Positions 54,708-64,000 of a stretch of 64,000 bases of DNA are shown piece after piece. Below the pieces are notes generated by a model that saw only the letters and a program-made list of their open reading frames with translations, ran no database searches and was not told the DNA's origin. Both the position numbers and the translations under genes were made by a program. The stretch's first letter is position 1. Each line of letters starts with the position of its first letter. The DNA comes from Rhynchopus euleeides (lineage: Eukaryota > Euglenozoa > Diplonemea > Diplonemida > Diplonemidae). Location: assembly GCA_963210315.1 (NCBI GenBank), contig OY723262.1, positions 1,240,001-1,304,000 of the forward strand, written 5' to 3'.

Positions 54708-54955
54708 CATGTCGCTAAGCGTCGACCGTCGACCCAGTGATTTTGGGTTTCCCCCCCCATAAAAAAGCGTCGACCCAGCGTCGACCCAGTGGACTGGGTT
54801 GACGCTTGGTCGAGGCTTGGAGCGTCGACCTAGTGGAACTGGGTTGCCATTCAAGCCTGGACCAAGCGTCAACCCATTTATTACACTGGGTCGACGCTCA
54901 CCAAGCGTCGACCAAGCGTCAACCCACTTTCACTGGGTCGACGTCGAAGAGAGTA
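54708..54955. repeat. cluster of AGCGTCGACCCAGTG words in both orientations
   Basis: Variants of AGCGTCGACC, GTCGACCCAGTG and the complement CACTGGGTCGACGCT are packed in direct and inverted order, giving many GTCGAC palindromes and strong foldback potential. No coding signal. Confidence 0.85.
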
Positions 54956-54965
54956 TGGTTTTGCA

Positions 54966-55205
54966 GGAACAGATGCTCACTACCGTGGCCTCCGGCGGCT
55001 GGGGGCTCCGCCCCCCAGACCCCCCTGTGGCGTATGTCTCGTACTCAAGTCATTCGATTCCCACCGGGTCAGGGAATCCAACCACTCCAGTAGCCTCAGG
55101 AGGACGCAGCCAACTCACACAGAATCTGTACGCCCACAATGAACAGATGCTCACTACCGTGGCCTCCGGCGGCTGGGGGGCTCTGCCCCCCAGACCCCCC
55201 ATCTC
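54966..55205. repeat. two direct copies of a 60-bp GC-rich hairpin sequence
   Basis: GAACAGATGCTCACTACCGT followed by GGCCTCCGGCGGCTGGGGG and GCCCCCCAGACCCCCC occurs at 54967-55027 and 55140-55202. The G-rich and C-rich arms pair with each other. A related GGGGGGCTCCGCCCCCC hairpin lies at about 2608-2624 in element 1. Confidence 0.85.
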
Positions 55206-55624
55206 GCGTGCCCGTCTAGTAACCAAGTCCTTGCGCTTTGACGGCCGTGACATATCAGGGGGCAGCGTCGAAATCATGGTCCTGAAAGCCATTTTTTGGT
55301 TTCCTCCGGCACCCGACGGCGCGAGCGGGAGAGGAACCACGGAAGGAACCCAGCGCCTCACACCGTGCCCACCTAGTGGTCCACCGATGGGAAAATTTGG
55401 CAACAACACGAGCGCGCGCGAAGCGCGCGCGAGAAAAATTGACCCCTAGTGTTTTCCCCCCTGATCCCCCCCCAAAACAGGAGCGTCAACCCACCAAATC
55501 TCCAAAATCGAAAAGTTAGCGACAGGCCTGTGTAAATAAGGCCGACTCCCGACTCCCGACTCGCGCCGGATTTTTTGGGATTGGGAGGGTTGCCTTGCTT
55601 CCCTTAGGGGATGTGCGGTATTAG
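55206..55624. other. intergenic DNA with a GACTCCC repeat
   Basis: No gene is supported. TGTAAATAA followed by GACTCCCGACTCCCGACT at 55531-55560 resembles the unit at 56579-56626. An alternating GCGC stretch (GAGCGCGCGCGAAGCGCGCG) lies near 55409. Confidence 0.5.
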
Positions 55625-55810
55625 GCACCCCATGGCCAAAATGACCCCACTGCGATCCGCACAGACTCCAAATATTCAAAAGAAAGGGTTTTTGGAACAC
55701 CCGAGGAGGGGGGGTCCCGATGGGTGGGTGGGGGTGTGGGGGTCCCGCTGGGTGGGACATGGTGTGTGCCTCCCAGTCATCTTCTTCATTACCGGTCTCT
55801 GAACTGGGGT
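55625..55810. repeat. dispersed repeat with ACCCCACTGCGATCCGCACA core, third copy
   Basis: This is homologous to 13085-13235, with the same order of words (CACCCCATGGCCAAAA, CCACTGCGATCCGCACAGA, GGGTTTTTGGAACACCCGAG, TCCCGCTGGGTGGG). The copies are more than 40 kb apart in this window. Confidence 0.88.
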
Positions 55811-56054
55811 GAGTTCATTGCCAAACCACTGCTGTGAATACGGCGCCCCTTTCCCGCCCCTTTTGCCAGATCCTGGCAGCTCCCAAGAAGAGTTGTGTTC
55901 CGCCCCCATCAGGTGGTTGAGCATACCGCAGCGCACACGTGCACAACCACACACACTCCACACAGATGCGTCACACATGTGACGCAACTGTTGCGACACA
56001 AAACATGCCTCAGGTAGAGGCATTAGTGTTTGACTCACAGCCAACATAGCTCTC

Positions 56055-56260
56055 AGTGGGGCCGTGGATGGTGTGGATGCATCCATGCATGCATCCACGG
56101 CATCCAGGGATGCCCGAAAATGTCAAAAAATGGATTTTCGATTTGGCATACAGGCATTCATCCACTGCAGGCAGGCCTGCATGCAGGGCTTCGGAGCTCC
56201 AGGCTGTGTGTGGATGCATCCACAAAATTTGTGGATGCATGCGCTGCATGCACGGGAAAT
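56055..56260. mobile_element. short palindrome-ended unit sharing the subterminal block of elements 1 and 2
   Basis: TGGATGCATCCA-type palindromes stand at 56070-56110 and 56208-56250 on either side of a short unique core. At 56121 the core has TGTCAAAAAATGGATTTTC, with GG at the same 24-bp distance as in elements 1 and 2. No target duplication was identified. It may be an internally deleted relative. Confidence 0.5.
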
Positions 56261-56578
56261 ACTGAGAGCTATGCAGCCAAATACTGCTGCCGTGAGTGAG
56301 GTGCTCGCAGCGTGTGGGGCGCTGCGGGCGAAGTGGGGGGTTGGCTGGGACAGCCAACATGGCGCTGTGCGTCGCGTGCTTCTTCGCGGACCACCTCGCA
56401 CGCGGGAAGACCCCGCAAGCGCCGAGTCAGTCCGCCCTGACCGAATGGTGGGCGACTGCTGGAGGGTCCATGGGACTCTCCACGGCAGAGGTGGCCGTAC
56501 TACAGGATGCGTGCAGGATTGAGTAGGGTTTGAGACCGCCCGTCCCCCCCAGCCCCCCACCCCAGGTACCTTAGGTGA

Positions 56579-56626
56579 CTGTAAATAACCGACTCCCGAC
56601 TCCTGACCCCCAAACCTTATTTACAG
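56579..56626. repeat. 48-bp unit with 10-bp perfect inverted ends
   Basis: CTGTAAATAA at 56579-56588 and TTATTTACAG at 56617-56626 enclose GACTCCCGACTCCTGAC. A half-copy is at 55529-55562. It is too small to classify. Confidence 0.6.
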
Positions 56627-59600
56627 CCCTGCCCCCCTCTCTCTCTCCCAGTTCTTAATTTCTGCATCCTTTGTTTTTTTGGCATTTCCGATGTTGTCTT
56701 CAGTCTTCTTGAGTCCAGAGAGTATGGTTGTATTCACCGAAAATTTTCTTAGCATTCCCTTTCACAACCACACGGACATATACACACGGCACTGCGCCCG
56801 TTGTGCTCAACCAGACCCCGATGGGTGGACTCTCTTTTTCGCCAGAGTTGTTGCCAATGTGCCGCCGGCCCCGTTCTTCCATGTGGGCATGAGGGCCATT
56901 CCTCACTCCCAAAAAGACTGAAAAACTGGGCCAAAAAACCTCGCGGGCACATGTCTTTCGCGAAAGAATTGCTCCCAACGGAGGAAGGTGAGGCGCGACT
57001 CTCCGTTCGGGATTTATCGGATCTCCCCCCTAAGAACAACACCGAAAAAAAATATGGCAAAAAAGGGTCTGTCAGAGCTACACCCTCTTCGACACCCCTC
57101 CGAAGCCAGTTGTTGCAGTGGTATGATTTCTCTCTCAAGTGAGCGCGTGCGTTTCGTGCGTTTCGTGCGAGCTGGCATGGGGAGTGACTGCTTGGGCACA
57201 CTCCCACCGTGTTTCTCGTGCGGGAAAAAAAACACCCCCCCGCCCCCTTCCCCCCTTCTCTTATTTTAGAAAAAACCACCTCACTGTGCCTGTTCCCTCT
57301 CTGCGTCCTGTCAAAAATACTTCGTGCTTTGTATGTCTCCTTCACAGACTGAAAACCCCCCCCCCCTCCATCTCTTCCCTGTTCCCACTCTTCTGGAGTG
57401 CGCAGCGATACAGCGACAAGGCAGAAGAACTCTTGTCTCGACAAAGAGATCAAGGTTCTTTTTGTTCTGTCCATTATACGCAGCCTGCAAAATGGTCACA
57501 CCCTCCCGTCCTACCTTGGGGAGGGTTTGTGATTCGGTTGTTCAAAGGTTGAACCCCAACGGCACCAGGCATATGCACAGAAGAAGAATGCGAACCACCC
57601 ATTTGCTTCGTGAGAGCCCTCCGGTCACCTCTTGCCAGGCGAGATGAGGTGGGCTTGACGGAGTTTCGGTGGAAATGGTCGAAAAGGCAGTGTCTGCTTT
57701 CTTGTTTGTTTTTTTACTATAAACCTGCAGCGGGTCACACAGTAGAAAAGTGCTGTTTGGATGTCTGATGCGGATGTGGTTATTATGTCCTCCTCAACAC
57801 ACCCACACAGCACACAGAGAAGAGAGATGCGCGTGGGGAAGAAAAATACAACATACCCTTGTTATATGGGGTTCCCTCACTCCCCATCCCACCCCCTCCC
57901 GTCCCTCCCTTCACTCCCTCCCTTGCCTTGGATCCCCTTGTCGGAGACACACACGGCGTCTATTAAGGGAACACACAAGACGCTCTTGTGGGGCGGAAAA
58001 AGCTCTGCTCGGAGGGCAGAACCGCTGCAAGTGTGTCTGTTCTCAAGGTGTGGCTCGCAAAATTCCATAAACCACGGCAAATCTTCCTGACGATCTTTCC
58101 AAGCGGAGGGTGGGGGGGTATATATTTTACCGCTGCCCCCCCCCCCCACCGAAGTTGGCATTGTGTGCCGCGCTTCTTTGTAGCCAAGCAGAAAATATCT
58201 GAAAAAAAAGAAAACCGTTGGAGCGGGCAAATGCCAGACGCTGGGTATTTTATTCATTCGATGATGCCCAGAGACGCAGTTATACAGGTGATGATACACT
58301 AGGGTGCAGACTACTGGGTGATCTACTTTTGTATTTTTTTTATGCACAGCATCGCCGGGATATGTCTTGTTCCGGCCAAACCGCTCCTTGTCTTGTTGTT
58401 TGGGAACTTGCCCTGTGGGTCAGGGTGATCTAAAGGTTTGGACCATTGGCCCCAATAAAAAAACTCACCGGTGCAGTGTTAACCTAGAGGGAAGCAGTAC
58501 CGCGCACGACATCTCCAGTCTCCTCCAGCTTCGCCTGGGCAGGCCGACTGCTTCTGGAACTCCTCCACCACGTGCTCGAGGTCACATGTCCAATCCCTTG
58601 TCGCGTCGGGGTAAAGTTCCCACAGCAAATGCTGTGCTGACCCTCCCCTTAAATGTGCCTCAGGAGGCGAGCCTAAGTGCACTGCACACCGCTTGCCGGT
58701 GTGCAGTTGCACAATATTGGTTGTTGTATGTGACAAATGAAAGTGCGTTTTTCTGGCGACAAATTGTGCTCGCCTCTTTGCACAAACTTCGGCTGTATAT
58801 CCTTGGTTAATGATGTGTCGTTCTACTTGTTTTATTGTATATCCTAAACACCAGGCCCCCCCTCCCACCCTGCCAACCCTATCTACAACAGGCGTTATCT
58901 TAAAGGTTTGCCTATTTGGTGCGTTATACCTTTCGGATCACACTACGCATGCTGCATGCCTGTATCATTGATTATCTGCCTTGCTCTGCAGGACTACCCA
59001 GTCAGGCACTTGAAAGCTTCAACTTCACACCGGCTTTGTCCACCGGTATTGCGTGATTTCAAATAGCGTGCATGGGATACCACATTGAGAACACAGCTTG
59101 AAAGAACACAGCACAAACCCCCCGTCCCCCGCACTTGTTGTGCGACCAGAGGGTCTTCGCTAAAAAAAAGCAACCCGGCATCTCTTCGGCGGTTTCTTCT
59201 AAGACAAATGGGTGGAATTCACCAAGCGCACCTTTTCTGCACCGCTTAGCGCAAACCACTCCGAACAAAAAGCGAAACCCCGAGGGCCTTTTTGAAAGTC
59301 AGGCGCTGCTGAGCCTGGTTGTACATCACGCCAGGTTTGGAGTCACTGGTGCCAAAAACATATTGATCATCAGAACAAAACGAACACCGCCCGAGTTGCA
59401 GAAAATTACGTCCTCCGGGTATTCAATGTGTAAGGTATGCCTGCATGCTGCGCAACACGCAGCAGGCGAGGTGTTGTTGAAGCAACAAAGCTCGCCGGAA
59501 CTGTCCGCTTCTTGTGGTTCAGAGGGCGGCAACTCGTCTGCCCCGACAAGACGGCGCCAGTATCATGTTGGGTTATACCATTCGTTTTATATCCCCACCC

Positions 59601-62574
59601 GCCCCCCCTTAGGCTCCCACTGGTTGCTTTCTTTGCGTAGCGAAGAGGCCTGCCAGAGACCGGTAAAAAAAGTGGAAATGAAGGAAACAAGAATCAAAGG
59701 GCACTCTTTCCTGTGGCGCTGCCTTTCCTGCGCATCGCCACAGGGCACTGGGCCTCACTCTTGCGCTTTGCACTATTTTTACCCCCCCCCCCCCCCCTCC
59801 AATCACCTGCGAAGATCGGGGCAAGGAAGGCTAGTTGCCGAGGAACTGCCCCCCCCCCAACCCTGACCCCCCCCCCTCTAACGGTGGGCACTGGTGCAAG
59901 CGCCAGTGGGAATGCTGAAGAATGCGAAGGCCAGTGGATCCTCTGATCTTCGTTCTGTTTCTGGAAAAGCGTGTCCCCCACGGAGCACGGGGGTGGAACA
60001 GGGCTTGTTGTTTGGCGTTTGTATCTGCGAGAAAACAACGGAAATTGGAGACGCGTGTTTGAACCCCGTTCCCCAGTAGTTATTGTTCAGGAGGAACAGG
60101 GGATGTGGTGGTTCGAGGCCCAAGGCCCCACGAACGGAGATAAAAGAGATGTCTTTTCTGAACTGCGGGACTTGTGTGTGGGTGCCACCCAAAATTGTTG
60201 TCATCTTGGTGTTGGCTGAGTGTGGCGTGCTCCTGTGTTCAGTTTTTTTCTCATCCCCCACACAAGTATCACCCCCCTCCCCCCCCCCCCTGCCTGTTCC
60301 CACACTTTGCTAGTTTAGTACATATGCCTCCTGTGAGGAGTGAAGCCCAATTGTTGTAATCCCCCCCCCCCACCCGCATAAAGAGTGAAAGGAAAGACAA
60401 CTCTCTGTCCCTTCCTTACCTTTTCTCTGCTTTGCCACCACTACCACCTTACAGCTTTGCCTTCGTAAAGCAAGCCACACCACACCCCATTATATACTCA
60501 TATAGTGGTTGACCCCTTCCCTGCGCCACAGGTGTGCCCGTTTCGCTTTCGATCTTGCCGTGCGATCTGCGGGGCCCCTCGTGTGTTGCAAAAGGCGTTT
60601 TTTTTACCCCCCGATTTGTTCTCATTTTCTGTACTGCCGGGTGGTGAGGGGGGAAGGGTCCGCTTCTCTGTGCCTCGGATCAACAACGGACGGTGCGCAG
60701 GGCCACCGGGATCAATGGGGTGGGGGGGGGGGTGTGAGGAGTTCCTCTCAGGATCACTTGTTGCCGTTACTGCTCCCTCTGCTGCTCTGCCCCTCCTAGA
60801 GCTGCAAGTGCGGGGATTCGCTTCCCCGGAACTGTAGAGGATTGCAGCGATAGGGCACTTCAGTGCCTGTGTGGGATAGGGGGGGGGGATGGAGGCTCCA
60901 CAGTGACACTGGGAGTCGTCCACGGGCCAGGGAAAGATAGAAGAAACACAGAGGCGGTGGTATATAAGAACATGTCACACACGAGGCATGGGTGGTGTGA
61001 TGTGGACCCTTGTCCCAGCCAGCATTCCCCGAGACGCACGGGGGGGGGGTGGACAAGGGATGAGTATGAGCATATTTCTCGTGTTTTTCCACGGGTTCCC
61101 CCCCACCCCCCCCCCCCCCCAGTCAAAGGTGTATTACGTGTGTCGCACGCCCCCTTCACCCCCTCCCTCACGCACTCTCTCTCCCACTTTCACCCCAAAC
61201 CCTCGCACATGCATATCACGGCATAGTTTTACATCAACTCCCAAAAAGAGACTTTTCATCTTGAAGTTGGAAACCCCTTCCCCCACCTATCACTCCAACG
61301 CAGTCGCAGCAGCAGCAGCAGCATCACATGTCAATTTTTTTGTTAAAGCAATTCTGTACGCGAAACAGCGGGACAGGACGGTGCCCTCTTGGGGCACCTT
61401 TTTTGCAGAAGAGCGGATGAGAGGACAATGAGAGTGAGACGACTGTGAGGGGAGGGACGACGGGTTTTTTTTTGCCAATCCCACTGTGGAAAGGCAGAGT
61501 GGGGCAGACGTGTGTCCGAAAGAAATACCGCTTCGAGAGGGCGGTTGTGCGGGAGGTGGGGGAAGGGGGGGGGGTGCTTTTGGTTGTCGTTATAGTAGCA
61601 GCTACTATGTCTCCTCCAGGTGGGGTGAAAGAACGCAATACATCCCTCGACTGCTCCGTTGAAAACTTGCACCTATCGCCGGGACGTGTCAAACCAGGGT
61701 AGGGTGTGGTGGGTGGACAGTAGTCCACCCAAAGGTTTCTCACACCGTCAGAGAAGTCAAGTTTGCTTTTTCAAGAACGTGTGGTGATGGGTCAGGTTGT
61801 GTGGCAGGTGATCCTGATCTGTCAAAAAGTGTGTTGCTCTGTGAGAGCACAAGCAGCTGAGCAGGCCGTAACTTCGAGCCTTGAGGCAAGCGTACAATGT
61901 CAAACAGCCACCACTGGTTCCAAATGAAAGAACCGTAACAATTTCTGGGCCTGGGTCCAGTGTTTCTTGGAATGACTTCCTCCTCACTCTCCCTGGAACC
62001 ACCGACCCTCTCCCCGCCCATCCCCATCCCCGTCCCCCCGCTGCCCCTCTCCCTCGTCCGTTTACTTCCGCACCTCCTCTTCTCCCTTTTGTTGGGAGTT
62101 CCCGCTTTATCCTCTGCAACAGAGCAGGCGCATCTTCTTGAGGAAGAGAGAGAGAACCTGTGCCGGTCGTTTTCTTTTGCAGTCCCCCCGTCCTCCTCAC
62201 CACTTCGGGTACCCCGGGCCCGTCTCCCCACCCAACCTTCTTGCAGACTCAGGGGAGGATGTCTGGGTGCAAGACAAGACGGTCGAGGAGAGGCCCCAGC
62301 CCCCGCCCCAACAGCGCTTGCGGTGGGGCCGAGGTTGTGGCTCTGTCGTGCCGTGGATCACCTCACACCACACGGCGCCATACCCGCTTTGCAGGACGTG
62401 GTTCCACTCATTCATCTTCACACACACAAGACAGCAAGCCAAGCTTTCCACATTTGCACCGAGTTCAATATCCACATCACAAATCACGCCAAGACATGTT
62501 ACCACACCACACACTCATCGACCTGTGTGTCGTTGTGATGACCGTGAAGGCGGTGGCCACATTGTATTGGTATT
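56627..62574. other. long intergenic stretch, no gene supported
   Basis: About 6 kb of mixed sequence with many C and G runs (for example 57350-57370, 58138-58150, 59788-59805, 60276-60292, 61102-61122). Open frames are short, overlap on both strands and have no recognisable protein character. No GTATG-ACAG pair joins any two of them convincingly. I cannot exclude small exons or non-coding RNA genes. Confidence 0.45.
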
Positions 62575-62579
62575 GTATT

Positions 62580-63335
62580 GCTGAATGATGACAACAGCAC
62601 CCTCTCCGGTCTCAACTCAACACATGGGAGACAGATTGCAACTTCGAACAACCCCGTTACCCGTCTGACAGCATGCGGTGTGTGTCGGTGTGCCGGTGTG
62701 CTGGTGTGCACTGCTGTGTGGAGGTGGGGGTGCCCTGCTCATGATGAGACAAACCAATCTATTCATGCGTGTCTTTAAACGGATCCCTGCGGGGGATGTT
62801 GATACAACGGAAGGCTACATACTGCTGACAGGCACACCATCCCACAATGCAGCCTCCCTCAGGCTGTGTGTGTGTGTGCAGAGAACAGCCCTGCCTTGCA
62901 ATGATGACCAATATGCAGCCTCCCTCTTCCGAATGGCTTTGACGAGTCCCTGCTCCGAACCTAAAGGCACTTCATGTGCTTCCAAGCTCTGATGTGGCAC
63001 ACCTGTGGGCAGGAAACCCGTAATGTACTCCGTGTGGCGTGTGATGATAGAATTACTCCAGGGCACTGGACGCTGAGCAGCCTCGTGCTGCGCTGCTGAA
63101 CATCGTAATTCTCAATCAGCGTTGACATTCTCTGACAAGCCACTTCATTCCATTCCACACGGTGTGGTATCACACAACGTCACATCACTCTGTCCCACAA
63201 TCACAACACCATACATATCCATTCCTTGTTGTATTGCTGAATGATGACAACAGCACCCTCTCCGGTCTCAACTCAACACATGGGAGACAGATTGCAACTT
63301 CGAACAACCCCGTTACCCGTCTGACAGCATGCCAC
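62580..63335 (+). repeat. about 660-bp repeat unit (permutation 2)
   Basis: The same four blocks as at 29975-30763, but in the order a-d-b-c-a. The two copies of block a start about 656 bp apart (62587 and 63243). Sequence identity between the loci is high over the shared blocks; the TG run differs in length. It lies just upstream of the partial gene at 63401, as the other locus lies upstream of the gene at 30980. Confidence 0.9.
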
Positions 63336-63400
63336 CCCAACGCAACTCCACACCTCCCCCCCCTGCCACCTGCCCCCCACCACCCCCCACACCAGGGTGG

Positions 63401-64000
63401 ATGAGCGCCGCCTCCTCTCACACTTACCCGCCTTCGGCTGGCCCACGCGCAGCCGATCCCACGGGAAGGCCCTGCACAGCACCTGCACCTTGCAGTGGCG
63501 GGTCACTCTGTGGGGCATCGAATGTGAGCTCCCCGACTCTCAGCGAGGCTTTCCGATACCCCCCGCTGTCCGTGCGGACGTGGGATGTGTGCCATCCGCG
63601 CCACGGGCTGTCGGATCGCAACAAACAGCTGCGGAGGGACGAGCGCCACCTCGCATCTGACAACAGACGGCTCGTCGCTGAGGTGTCCTCCCTGAGGCAG
63701 CGCCAGGCCGCCCTTCGCAGATGCATCAAGGCACACGCAGTGTCGCTGGCCGGCCCCCACACAGGCTCCTCCTCTATACGCTGCCTCCACCGCACCCACA
63801 GGCAGCTCCGGCGCGAGGCTGGGCTCCCCCCACCCACCGCTGTGGAGTCGCGCCGCCGGGAGACTGCCGCGCAGCTCGCCAGCCTTACCTCGCCGGTGCG
63901 CCGCTCGGTGCCTGGGGTGCCCACCCCCCAGTCCCGTGCCCCCCACTTTGCCCGGCGAGCCCCAACACCCGATGCGCTGGCTGCTGTGAATGAGATGCTT
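63401..64000 (+). CDS. coiled-coil protein, 5' part only (runs off the window)
   Basis: From the ATG at 63401 a frame stays open for 200 codons to the end of the window without a stop. It begins MSAASSHTYPPSAG, is rich in Ser, Pro, Ala and Arg, and has a heptad-like helical segment at about residues 70-110 (LSDRNKQLRRDERHLASDNR ... EVSSLRQRQAALRR). The later part is Arg-rich with SPVRRSVPG. High third-position GC matches the other genes here. The preceding CCCCCCACACCAG could be a splice acceptor. No family is recognised; the composition resembles the coiled-coil protein at 22138-24639. Confidence 0.65.
   Translation, partial: MSAASSHTYPPSAGPRAADPTGRPCTAPAPCSGGSLCGASNVSSPTLSEAFRYPPLSVRTWDVCHPRHGLSDRNKQLRRDERHLASDNRRLVAEVSSLRQRQAALRRCIKAHAVSLAGPHTGSSSIRCLHRTHRQLRREAGLPPPTAVESRRRETAAQLASLTSPVRRSVPGVPTPQSRAPHFARRAPTPDALAAVNEML

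Noticed and set aside
61300-61330. A CAG trinucleotide run
   Set aside because: It is short (about five units) and in non-coding DNA; nothing unusual for this genome.

Overview
The window looks like nuclear DNA of a flagellated protist. Three things point to this: spliceosomal introns, an intraflagellar-transport gene (IFT52), and very large amounts of satellite and transposon DNA between GC-rich genes. The adenosylhomocysteinase (437 codons), the style of the leucine-rich-repeat protein and the fact that all host-like genes lie on the + strand suggest a euglenozoan. A diplonemid-like, intron-bearing lineage is my best guess. That is an inference: no spliced-leader or rRNA sequence is visible to settle it.

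Layout. 1-5.56 kb: a 31-bp satellite in three blocks, interrupted by a 2.4-kb inverted-repeat element (2333-4740). 5.7-11.6 kb: a two-exon gene for a protein of about 1890 residues that joins a DDE-transposase-like half to an OTU cysteine-protease domain; it is probably transposon-borne. 11.7-14.6 kb: short repeats and element fragments. 14.6-20.5 kb: a second inverted-repeat element with 31-bp perfect termini. It encloses a minus-strand hAT transposase and a 174-bp satellite. 22-24.6 kb: a low-complexity coiled-coil protein gene. 25.5-53.4 kb: the host gene cluster, all on +: IFT52, adenosylhomocysteinase, a conserved uncharacterised 985-residue protein, a four-exon LRR protein, and a giant five-exon membrane protein made of EGF-like modules (about 4760 residues). 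53.4-63.4 kb: mostly non-coding DNA with several dispersed repeats. 63.4 kb to the end: the start of another coiled-coil protein gene.

All nine introns that I could place begin with GTATG after an exonic G, and eight of nine end in ACAG. This is a tight, lineage-specific splice consensus that can guide annotation elsewhere.

The most unusual content is the repeat system. At least two elements lie inside different satellite arrays. Their termini are built from short self-palindromic words that differ between elements (GGAATCGGATTCC-type and CCTCCGGAGG-type). Just inside the left end, both carry the same A/T-rich block with identical spacing, and related blocks recur at about 13.9 kb and 56.1 kb.
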